Part shown: positions 16,326 to 22,262 of the stretch, piece after piece | Layout: each line of letters opens with the position of its first letter | Numbering within the stretch: position 1 is the stretch's first letter | Source: JAIVJM01 sp035761505 | Lineage (GTDB): Bacteria; Acidobacteriota; Blastocatellia; Pyrinomonadales; Pyrinomonadaceae | Assembly (NCBI GenBank): GCA_035761505.1 | Contig: DASTQX010000449.1 | Span: 1 to 22,262, forward strand | Length of the DNA stretch: 22,262 nt | Direction: 5' to 3' | Notes under the pieces: generated by a model | Databases searched by the model: none | Told to the model about the DNA's origin: nothing | What the model saw: only the letters and a program-made list of their open reading frames with translations | Program-made: the position numbers and the translations under genes

Positions 16326-16355
16326 TTATAAGGCAACATTCTGCCTCAAAAGTCT

Positions 16356-16628
16356 CTAGGTTCGCTTCCCCTTCGCGGGTAGCTTCGCGGGCAAATCCAT
16401 CTCGTCATCAACAAGACTTTCCATCTGCACGTTTGCGAGCCGCGCGTACCGCAAAAGGATAGGTAACGGCGGCTCGTTCTTTCCTAGTTCGTATTCGGAA
16501 ATCCGCGACGGATGAATGTCGAATGCCAAACGGCTGTGCATCTCCGTTTGGGAGAGTCCTAGCGCGGTGCGAACGTGACGCAACTTCTCGCCTAAACGTT
16601 CCGGCCTCAAACGCGCTCTCCTGCCCAT
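16356..16628 (-). CDS. small XRE-family helix-turn-helix DNA-binding protein
   Basis: 90 residues, nearly all one XRE/HTH_3 domain. The GEKLRHVRTALGLSQTEMHSRL segment is helix 1 and the start of the helix-turn-helix, and IHPSRISEYELGKNEPPLPILLRYARLANVQMESLVDDE is the recognition helix plus the closing helices. The tail is short, basic and proline-rich. A strong AGGAGG at 16638-16643, 9 bp before the ATG, makes the start secure. It lies downstream on the same strand of a 397-bp gap, and upstream of the FG-GAP gene. The neighbouring inverted repeat over the FG-GAP -35 box could be its operator, which is inference. No toxin partner is encoded next to it, so a plain regulator rather than an antitoxin is the simpler reading. 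Confidence 0.87.
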   Translation of the reverse strand: MGRRARLRPERLGEKLRHVRTALGLSQTEMHSRLAFDIHPSRISEYELGKNEPPLPILLRYARLANVQMESLVDDEMDLPAKLPAKGKRT

Positions 16629-16865
16629 CAGAAGTTGCCTCCTGACGGGTTGATTTTTCGCGTAAATAAGCGTAGCCTGTAATCGGATAACGGAGTCGCC
16701 GTGAGTATGAACCTCTCATCTCGAACGGCGATGCTCATTACCCGTCCATGAGGATGAGGCGTGAGCTACGCATCCGACCGTTGCCTTATTTTCAAAGAAA
16801 AGACCGCGCGGAATATATCACATGAGCCTCACGTTAAAGGGCATTCTAGTAGCAGATTAAGGACA

Positions 16866-16970
16866 GGGGTGCGGAAGGTGACGCACTCTTGAGCACGCCC
16901 GCCGTTGTCGGGTGGCGGGCTGTGCCGGAAGGCCGCGTATGCGCCGGGCGGGCGCACGCGGCCTTTTCGT
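16866..16970 (+). ncRNA. candidate small structured RNA ending in an intrinsic terminator
   Basis: Three consecutive hairpins can be drawn on the + strand. The first is GTGCG(16869-16873)/CGCAC(16882-16886). The second is GCAC-CCCGCC (16893-16903) with GGCGGG-GTGC (16914-16925). The third is the terminator stem at 16931-16963. No + strand protein gene lies upstream, so an intrinsic terminator here needs another transcript. I cannot match it to 4.5S/SRP RNA, 6S, tmRNA, RNase P or a known riboswitch. The 5' end is undefined; weak TTCAAA/TATATC hexamers with 17-bp spacing at 16791-16819 are the best promoter guess. Confidence 0.35.
16931..16967 (+). terminator. strong intrinsic terminator pointing right
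   Basis: GGCCGCGT (16931-16938) pairs perfectly with ACGCGGCC (16956-16963). GCGCC/GGCGC extends the stem after a 2-base bulge, and TTTT follows at 16964-16967. There is no T tract in the opposite direction, so it should stop + strand transcription only. Confidence 0.65.
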
Positions 16971-17025
16971 GTTTATAGACAATTTTGTTGATTTCACGGG
17001 TGAAACGGAGTCTAGCCTCTAGCCT

Positions 17026-20000
17026 CTATTTCCTCTTTCGCCCGGCGAGGCCGGCGACGAGGGTGGCGAGTTCGGCGGGGTCGGCGGGCTTGGCGATGTG
17101 GAGTTGGTATCCGGCGGCGAGTGCTTGCTCGCGGTCTTCGGGGCGGGCGTAGGCGGTGAGGGCGGCGGCGGGCGTGCGCCCTCCTTCGTCTGCGCCGAGG
17201 GCGCGTATCTTTCGCATCAGCTCGAAGCCGTCCACGACCGGCATCCCGATGTCGCTGACCATCACGTCGGGCCGCGTCTCCTTGAGGCGCACGTAAGCCT
17301 CGGCGGCGGAAGCGGCGAGCGTGACCTGCGCGCCGTGCGCCTTGAGCGCCGTCGAGACGAAGAGGCGCGAGTCGTCGTCGTCGTCCACGACGAGCACGCG
17401 CAAGCCCCAGAGAATTGCCGAGTGCGGATGTTGGACGGCGGACTGTTGCCCGGCGTCTTCGCCCGCCTCGTTCTCGTCCCGCCGCCCGCCTTCGGCCTTC
17501 CGCAGTTCGAGGAGCGGGAGGCTGACGATGAAGGTCGCGCCGCGTCCCTCGCCCGCGCTCTCGGCGCGGATGGTGCCGCCGTGCAGTTCGACCAGGTGAC
17601 GGGCGATGGCGAGGCCGAGGCCGAGGCCGCCGTGCTCGCGCGTGATCGCGCCGTCGGCCTGACGGAAGCGCTCGAAGATGTAGGGGAGGAATTCGGGCGC
17701 TATCCCTGCGCCGGTGTCGGCGATGGAGACTTCGGCGGAGTCGCCCGCGCGCGCGAGCCGCACTTCGACCGAGCCTTCGCGCGGCGTGAACTTGATGGCG
17801 TTCGACAGGAGGTTCCAGAAGACTTGCTGAAGGCGGTCTGAGTCGCCGGAGACGTGGCCCGCCGTCTGGTCGAGGCTCACGCCGAGGCGGACGCCGCGCG
17901 CCGCCGCCGCCGGACGGACGCCCTCCGCCGCCGCCTCGATGACGGGAGCGAGTGTGATCGGCCTCACGGTCAGGCGGAGCTTCCCCGTGACGATGCGCGA
18001 CACGTCCAAGAGGTCGTTGATGAGCTGCGACTGTGCCTCCGCGTTGCGCTCGATGGATTCGAGCGCGCGGGCCGAGACCTTCGGGTCGAGTTGTTCGGAG
18101 CGCAGGAGCTTGGCCCAGCCGAGCACGGCGGTCAAGGGCGTCCGCAGTTCGTGCGAGAGCGTGGCGAGGAACTCGTCTTTGAGGCGGTTGGCCTCGGACA
18201 ACTCTTCGGCGCGGGCGCGCAGTTGCGCTTCGAGCCGCTTGCGCTCGGTGATCTCCACGGAGACGCCGACCGTCCCGACGAGCTTCCCCTTGTCGTCGTG
18301 GATGGGCGTGTCGGTGACGAGCGCCGGGAAGGTCGTGCCGTCGCGGCGGCGCAAAGTCATCTCGCCCGACCAAGCCTTGCCGTCCAGAAGGCTCTCCATA
18401 ATCTCGGCGGCCTGCTCGCGGCTCGTGTCGGCGGGCGTCACTTCCACGATGGGGCGGCCCACGGCCTCCGCCGCCGCCCAGCCGTAGAGCTTCCCGGCGT
18501 AGTCGTTCCAGTAAATGATTCTTCCTTCGAGGTCGGTGGCGATGACGGCCTGCTCCACCGTGTCGAGCAGGCGAGCCTGAAAGCTTATCGCCTCCTCGGA
18601 GCGCCTGCGCTCGGTGATGTCGTCGTGCATGAGGACGACTTCACGGACGCGGCCCTCCTCGTCCTTGACCGGATAGATGACGGCTTGCAGCCACCGGCGC
18701 GCGTCCTCGTGCGTGGAGACGCCGGGGACGGTCTCCTCCGGGTCGTAGAGGATGGCGGGGATGGCCGTCGGCTCGCCTTTGAATCCGCGCCGGATGAACT
18801 CGATGACGCCCTTCTCTTCGAGCTGCCGGTCTTCGAGGACGTTGTAGCCTTCCAGATGTTCGAGCTTCGCGCCGAAGAGTTCCTCCCACGCGCGGTTGAC
18901 GCGTAGCGTCCGACCGTCGGGCGAGAAAATCTGCGTGCTCACGGGCGACTGTTCGATGAGCGTGCGGAAGCGCGTCTCGGAGACGCGAAGGTCGGCGGCG
19001 TGGCGCTCGGAGGCGCGGCGGGCGCGCGTCCGCGAGCGTGTGACGAAGAAGAGGACGAGGCTGAAGAGCAGCCCGCCCGCGAGGATGACGAGCACCTGTC
19101 GCGGCGGCGACGCGAGCGCCGAGTCGTGGCGCGACGCGTAGGCGAGGAGCCAGTCGCGCCCCGCGACCTGCACCGGCATGCTCGCCGTGAAGCGCGGGAC
19201 GCTCTCTTCCGCCGCATCGCTCTCGTGGAGAAGGTTTCCGGGCACGGCCTCTGTGCCGTCGTAGGCGCGCAGGGTGACGAGCGGGTTCAGCTCGTGGCGG
19301 AAGATGTTCCGCAGCAGGTCGTCGGCGCGGAAGGGGCTGAAGACGAAGCCCGCGAGGTTCGCGCGCCGCTCCTCTTCGGTCGCGGGGATCGCGCCGCCCC
19401 GATAGACGGGCACGTAGATGATGAAGCCCGCCTGCCTGTTCTGCTCCGCCTCCTGCACGAGCGTGACGCGGCCCGTGGCGGCGGGCTCGGCCTCGTCGCG
19501 CGCGCGCTCCATCGCCTCGCGGCGCACCGGCTCCGAGAACATGTCGAAGCCGAGCGCCCCACGGTTGCGCGCGTCCGTCGGCTCGCTGAAGACGATGGGG
19601 AAATATTCCGCGCGCTCGCCCTGCGGCCTGACGGCGAACTCCCCGAAGCCCTCGCGGCGCATCGCGGCGGTGAGCGCTTCGAGTTCCGAGGCGGTGACGC
19701 GGCGGCTGTAGCCGATGCCCCGCGCGCCGGGGTAGCTGTGCGGGAGGTCGAGGCGTTCGACGAAGGCGTGGAAGCGGGCGCGCGTCACCTCGCCCTCGGC
19801 GGCGAAGAGGCCCGCGCCCGCGCGGAGCAGCGCGACGTGCGCTTCGAGTCGCCGCTCGATGTCGCCGGTCGTGCGCCGCACGGCGTTCTCGAAGCGCAGG
19901 CGCTCCTGCGCCCCGGCGTTCGCGGCGACGTAGTAGGCGGCGACCGCCGTCAGGAGCAGCGCGCCCGCCAGCACGAGGTAGGGGAACCACATGCGCGAAG

Positions 20001-20043
20001 GCTGCGGCTGCGGGGCGCGTGGGGGTGGCGCGTCGGGTTTCAT
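17026..20043 (-). CDS. CHASE-PAS-PAS hybrid sensor histidine kinase
   Basis: 1005 residues. A first membrane span (about 18-40) and a second (about 315-335) bracket a CHASE domain (about 70-245, with LPHSYPGARGIGYSRRV and EYFPIVFSEPTDARN) that would sense a small ligand outside the cytoplasm. Two PAS domains follow (about 358-470 from RFRTLIEQSPVSTQIFSPDG, and about 490-600 from LLDTVEQAVIATDLEGRIIYWN). HisKA comes next with phospho-acceptor His631 (LATLSHELRTPL), then HATPase_c with N box QVFWNLLSNAIKFT, ADTGAGIAPE and HGGLGLGLAIA. A C-terminal receiver has phospho-acceptor Asp931 (VMVSDIGMP) and Lys985 (HIAKPADP). All catalytic residues are present, so it should be active, passing phosphate from His631 to Asp931; no output domain is attached. 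It starts 2 bp after the DUF445 stop, so it is probably co-transcribed with it. No strong ribosome site is seen, which is consistent with translational coupling. Confidence 0.97.
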   Translation of the reverse strand: MKPDAPPPRAPQPQPSRMWFPYLVLAGALLLTAVAAYYVAANAGAQERLRFENAVRRTTGDIERRLEAHVALLRAGAGLFAAEGEVTRARFHAFVERLDLPHSYPGARGIGYSRRVTASELEALTAAMRREGFGEFAVRPQGERAEYFPIVFSEPTDARNRGALGFDMFSEPVRREAMERARDEAEPAATGRVTLVQEAEQNRQAGFIIYVPVYRGGAIPATEEERRANLAGFVFSPFRADDLLRNIFRHELNPLVTLRAYDGTEAVPGNLLHESDAAEESVPRFTASMPVQVAGRDWLLAYASRHDSALASPPRQVLVILAGGLLFSLVLFFVTRSRTRARRASERHAADLRVSETRFRTLIEQSPVSTQIFSPDGRTLRVNRAWEELFGAKLEHLEGYNVLEDRQLEEKGVIEFIRRGFKGEPTAIPAILYDPEETVPGVSTHEDARRWLQAVIYPVKDEEGRVREVVLMHDDITERRRSEEAISFQARLLDTVEQAVIATDLEGRIIYWNDYAGKLYGWAAAEAVGRPIVEVTPADTSREQAAEIMESLLDGKAWSGEMTLRRRDGTTFPALVTDTPIHDDKGKLVGTVGVSVEITERKRLEAQLRARAEELSEANRLKDEFLATLSHELRTPLTAVLGWAKLLRSEQLDPKVSARALESIERNAEAQSQLINDLLDVSRIVTGKLRLTVRPITLAPVIEAAAEGVRPAAAARGVRLGVSLDQTAGHVSGDSDRLQQVFWNLLSNAIKFTPREGSVEVRLARAGDSAEVSIADTGAGIAPEFLPYIFERFRQADGAITREHGGLGLGLAIARHLVELHGGTIRAESAGEGRGATFIVSLPLLELRKAEGGRRDENEAGEDAGQQSAVQHPHSAILWGLRVLVVDDDDDSRLFVSTALKAHGAQVTLAASAAEAYVRLKETRPDVMVSDIGMPVVDGFELMRKIRALGADEGGRTPAAALTAYARPEDREQALAAGYQLHIAKPADPAELATLVAGLAGRKRK

Positions 20044-20045
20044 TT

Positions 20046-21557
20046 CTAGTGCCAGAACAGTTTCCAGTAGAGGTAGGCCGCCTGCATCAGCCCGATGACG
20101 AGGCCGATGGCCGCACCGAACAACTCGATGGTCTTTAAGTGCTGCTTCGCTACGGAGAGGACGAGCGCTTCGAGTTTCTCGACCGGGTAGCCCGTGACCT
20201 TCTCGCGGACGATGCCGCCGATGTCGAACTCGGCGATGGTCGCGGGCAGGCGCTCGCGCGCCGCGTCGTTGATGCGCTCGACGAGGGACGCGCTCGCGCT
20301 CCTCAACTTCTCTTCCGGCACGTGGTCGGCGAGCCTCCCGATGGGCGCGACGAGGAGGCGTTCGACCTGCGCCGCCAGAAGCGAGTTGAGCGTGCGCGCC
20401 GTCTCTTCGCGCGAGAGCACGTCCATCAGGCCGCGCGAGAGGAAGCGCTTGAGCTGTTCGGCGGAGTCGGGCCGCGCGTGTTCGAGGAGCGCGCGCAGCG
20501 TGTGCGGGCGGACGCGTTCGAGCGCGTCCGTGGCGTAGGCCGAGACGGACGTGCGCAGTTCAGTGCTCCGCGCGATGGAGAGGATGCGGGCCGCCACCTG
20601 CTCTTTGATGAGTTCGAGCTTGTCGGGCTCGATGTTGCCGACCAGCTCGTTGAAGGGGCGCGCGAGCACGCCGTCAATCGTCGAGTTGAGGAACTCTTCG
20701 GCCTGCTGCTCGAACGCCTCGCCGGAGAGGAACTCGCCGACGCGGCGCGGCAGAGTCTTGTTGACCATCTCGTCGACTTCGTCGTGGATGCGCTCGCGCG
20801 AGACGAAGATTTTTTTAAAGAACGAGAGCTGCTGATAGTAGTCGTCCACCTCGCGCTTAATGAGCGCGCCGATCTGGTTGCGCGTCTTCTTGTGCGTGGC
20901 GATCTCGGCCAGATGCTGGACGATGGGCGGGACTTGGCGGTCAACGCGCTCCTTGATGACGGCCACGGTTTCGGGCGTGAACATCTCGGCGAGCGTCGTT
21001 TGGCTCGCCGCCAACTCGTCCACGCGCGCCGAGACGAACTGCCGCACCTTCGACTCGAAGCCGCGCTCGTTGACGACGCCGTGGAAGCGCTCCTCGACGA
21101 AGCCGAGCACCTGCTCGAAAGTCTCCGCGCCGACGGCATCGCCCAAACGCTGCGCGAGCAGTTCGTCCACGCGCCGGTCAATGAAGCGGTGGACGGCTTC
21201 GGCGGTCTCCTCGCTGCGCAGCACGCCCGCGATGTGGTCGGCGATGCGCAGTTGCAGCGCCGAGATAGCGTCGAGCACGCGCGGGCGCGCCGACTTCGGC
21301 AGCGCGTCGAGGAAGGTCATGTAATTTTTGTTGAGCAGTTCTTCCGTGTAGGCGCTGACGAAGCTCTCGACCTTGCGGCGGAAGAAGCCCGTCTCGAAGA
21401 GCGCGTGGACGACCGTCTCCTGCGAGACCAACTCGTTGCCGACGGCGTGGCCGATGGTCTGCGCGAGCCGCTCGCGGTGGCGCGGAATCATCCCCTGCGG
21501 CCAGACCGTGAGGCCGAAGAGTTTGACGGGCCGGTGCGGCCTGAACAGCATCCGCAC
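20046..21557 (-). CDS. DUF445-family membrane protein (start uncertain)
   Basis: About 503 residues from GTG 21557. The start RMLFRPHRPVKLFGLTVWPQG, then MIPRHRERLAQTIG and VGNELVSQETV, is the DUF445 signature. A long helical middle consists of repeated amphipathic segments (RVDELLAQRL, RVDELAAS, REKVTGYPVEK). A C-terminal membrane span (IELFGAAIGLVIGLMQAAYLYW) ends the protein. Family members normally have a membrane span just before the LFRP motif. In this frame, upstream of the GTG, the bases encode exactly that (FIIVAVATFHGYGAAWLAV), but no ATG, GTG or TTG precedes it in frame. The nearest plausible start is a rare ATC at 21636-21638, 9 bp after GAGG. The true protein probably begins there, or the sequence carries an error. 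The function of the family is undefined; an envelope role is suggested by its two ends. It precedes the hybrid kinase by 2 bp and is likely in one operon with it. Confidence 0.87.
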   Translation of the reverse strand: MRMLFRPHRPVKLFGLTVWPQGMIPRHRERLAQTIGHAVGNELVSQETVVHALFETGFFRRKVESFVSAYTEELLNKNYMTFLDALPKSARPRVLDAISALQLRIADHIAGVLRSEETAEAVHRFIDRRVDELLAQRLGDAVGAETFEQVLGFVEERFHGVVNERGFESKVRQFVSARVDELAASQTTLAEMFTPETVAVIKERVDRQVPPIVQHLAEIATHKKTRNQIGALIKREVDDYYQQLSFFKKIFVSRERIHDEVDEMVNKTLPRRVGEFLSGEAFEQQAEEFLNSTIDGVLARPFNELVGNIEPDKLELIKEQVAARILSIARSTELRTSVSAYATDALERVRPHTLRALLEHARPDSAEQLKRFLSRGLMDVLSREETARTLNSLLAAQVERLLVAPIGRLADHVPEEKLRSASASLVERINDAARERLPATIAEFDIGGIVREKVTGYPVEKLEALVLSVAKQHLKTIELFGAAIGLVIGLMQAAYLYWKLFWH

Positions 21558-21696
21558 CGCGAGCCAGGCCGCGCCGTAACCGTGGAAGGTGGCGACGGCG
21601 ACGATGATGAAAAGTTCTAGGGCGGCCTGTCGAGTGATGGCGAAGAACCTCGCAAGTTGCGCACCGCGAAAGTGTCGAAGGGGAACACCTGCGATG

Positions 21697-22262
21697 CTAA
21701 ACGCACGGGGCGAAGCGCGTCAAACGCGAATCTTCGCCGAAGATGTCGGCGAGCGCGCTTTCGAGGTTCGTGTAGAGAAACTTGAAGTTGTCTTCGAGCA
21801 GGCGTTCGGGCAGGCAGCGCCTTCCGGCGAGCGCGAGTTCGCCTTCAGTCCGCATGAGGAACGCGCCGAGGCGCACGAAAGATTCCGGCACGCGCGGGCT
21901 CCACGGCCTTCGGAGCGCGCACCGCAATTCGCACATGAACTCGGCGTTCGTCAGCGGGCACGGCCCCGTCGCGTTGTAGATTCCTTCCATCGAGGGCCGC
22001 TCGATAGCGCGGACGAAGATGCGGTTCAAGTCCGAGACGTGAAGCCAACTGACGTACTGATGACCGCCGCCGACCGTGCCGCCGAGGTAGAATTTGGCGA
22101 GCCGCGCAAGGGTTTCGAGCGCGCCGCCGTCGCGACCGAGCGCGAAGCCGATGCGGAGCAGCACCTTTCTCGTCGCCGGAAGCTCGCACGAGTCGAAGGC
22201 CTCTTCCCAGCGCAGGCACGTCTCGGCGGAGAAGCCTCGCCCGGCGGGCGCGCTCTCGTCGC
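21697..22262 (-). CDS. TIGR01777-family NAD(P)-dependent epimerase, C-terminal part (right-truncated)
   Basis: The frame is open to the window edge, so the N-terminal Rossmann glycine motif lies beyond it. The visible ~188 residues begin before FSAETCLRWEEAF and KVLLRIGFALGRDGGAL. They continue through YVSWLHVSDLNRIFVRAIE, GIYNATGPCPLTNAEFM and RPWSPRVPESFVRLGAFLM, and end with RRCLPERLLEDNFKFLYTNLESAL. These are the successive conserved blocks of the TIGR01777 group (extended SDRs with a DUF1731 tail, such as YfcH). The GTG at 22164 is the conserved internal VLLR, not a start. The family's substrate is unknown; it is presumed to act on nucleotide sugars or similar compounds in the cytoplasm. 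It lies upstream of DUF445 on the same strand, 58 bp from its likely ATC start. Nothing suggests truncation other than the window end. Confidence 0.93.
   Translation of the reverse strand, partial: DESAPAGRGFSAETCLRWEEAFDSCELPATRKVLLRIGFALGRDGGALETLARLAKFYLGGTVGGGHQYVSWLHVSDLNRIFVRAIERPSMEGIYNATGPCPLTNAEFMCELRCALRRPWSPRVPESFVRLGAFLMRTEGELALAGRRCLPERLLEDNFKFLYTNLESALADIFGEDSRLTRFAPCV

Larger units (their letters stand above)
16001..16355. other. 355-bp intergenic region: leader and promoter of the FG-GAP gene, inverted repeat, short heptamer repeats
   Basis: No credible gene. On the - strand it holds a roughly 205-base leader and a good promoter for the FG-GAP gene. A 13-bp imperfect inverted repeat has its outer arms at 16234-16246 and 16313-16325. 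Between them lies a run of CTTGA-type 7-base units (GACTTGAGGCTTGAAGGCTTG near 16257-16277). Confidence 0.6.
16629..17025. other. 397-bp region without a protein gene; + strand hairpins ending in a terminator
   Basis: Both flanking genes are on the - strand. The left part (16644-16760) should contain the XRE gene's promoter, which I could not pin down. The right part (16866-16970) is rich in secondary structure on the + strand (see the ncRNA entry). At 17011-17028 the sequence repeats TCTAGCC twice followed by TCTA, just at the end of the kinase gene. Confidence 0.5.

Noticed and set aside
16866..16900. Possible 4.5S/SRP RNA because of a GGAAGG stretch
   Set aside because: The SRP signature needs GGAAGGAAGCA in the correct loop and flanking pairing. 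Here the sequence reads GGAAGGTGACGC inside a different hairpin.
19000..20049. Long + strand open frames opposite the hybrid kinase and DUF445 (also 20139-21620)
   Set aside because: They are shadows in GC-rich DNA of well-supported - strand genes. Their composition is Arg/Glu/Val/Asp-rich without motifs.

Overview
The window is high-GC bacterial chromosomal DNA carrying 13 protein genes, two of them cut by the window edges. It has no rRNA, tRNA, CRISPR array or transposase that I can recognise. The best guess for the source is an Acidobacteriota of the Blastocatellia/Pyrinomonadales type. This is inferred from the large secreted FG-GAP/Calx-beta protein with a DUF4214-like C-terminus, and from the mix of a CHASE hybrid kinase, a DUF445 protein and a TIGR01777 epimerase. 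No phylogenetic marker is present to confirm it.

Bases 1-9222 (+ strand) look like the distal end of an extracellular contractile injection system (eCIS) or tail-like cluster. Two cysteine-rich proteins of unknown function come first (2-844, left-truncated, and 920-2116). They resemble proteins I recall beside eCIS/tail genes. Next is a 1533-residue DUF4157 ('eCIS core domain') protein at 2144-6745. It has the HELTH motif, an acidic 9-residue tandem repeat, a long amphipathic helical body and a distinct C-terminal module that looks like a toxin. The small gene right behind it (6794-7501) is placed and shaped like its immunity gene. A YkgJ-type CxxxCC cysteine-cluster protein (7494-8105) overlaps that gene, and a MinD/ParA-like ATPase (8182-9222) follows. 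The sheath, tube and baseplate genes themselves are not in the window.

Bases 9219-11862 (- strand) hold a sigma-54 activator whose receiver domain lacks the usual phosphorylation residues, converging on the MinD-like gene at a shared CTAG stop. A 388-bp gap separates it from a short-chain dehydrogenase/reductase with a good -10 box.

Bases 11984-16628 (- strand) hold the FG-GAP/Calx-beta/DUF4214-like secreted protein, which has a recognisable sigma-70 promoter about 0.2 kb upstream, and a small XRE-family DNA-binding protein.

Bases 16629-17025 lack a protein gene, but contain a series of GC-rich hairpins on the + strand ending in a strong intrinsic terminator. No + strand gene lies upstream of it, so this may be a small RNA gene.

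Bases 17026-22262 (- strand) hold a run of three genes: a TIGR01777 NAD(P)-dependent epimerase (cut at the right edge), a DUF445 membrane protein without a convincing canonical start codon, and a CHASE-PAS-PAS hybrid histidine kinase 2 bp behind it. The most interesting unit is the DUF4157 cargo, its candidate toxin and immunity pair, and the attached YkgJ, MinD-like and sigma-54 activator genes.
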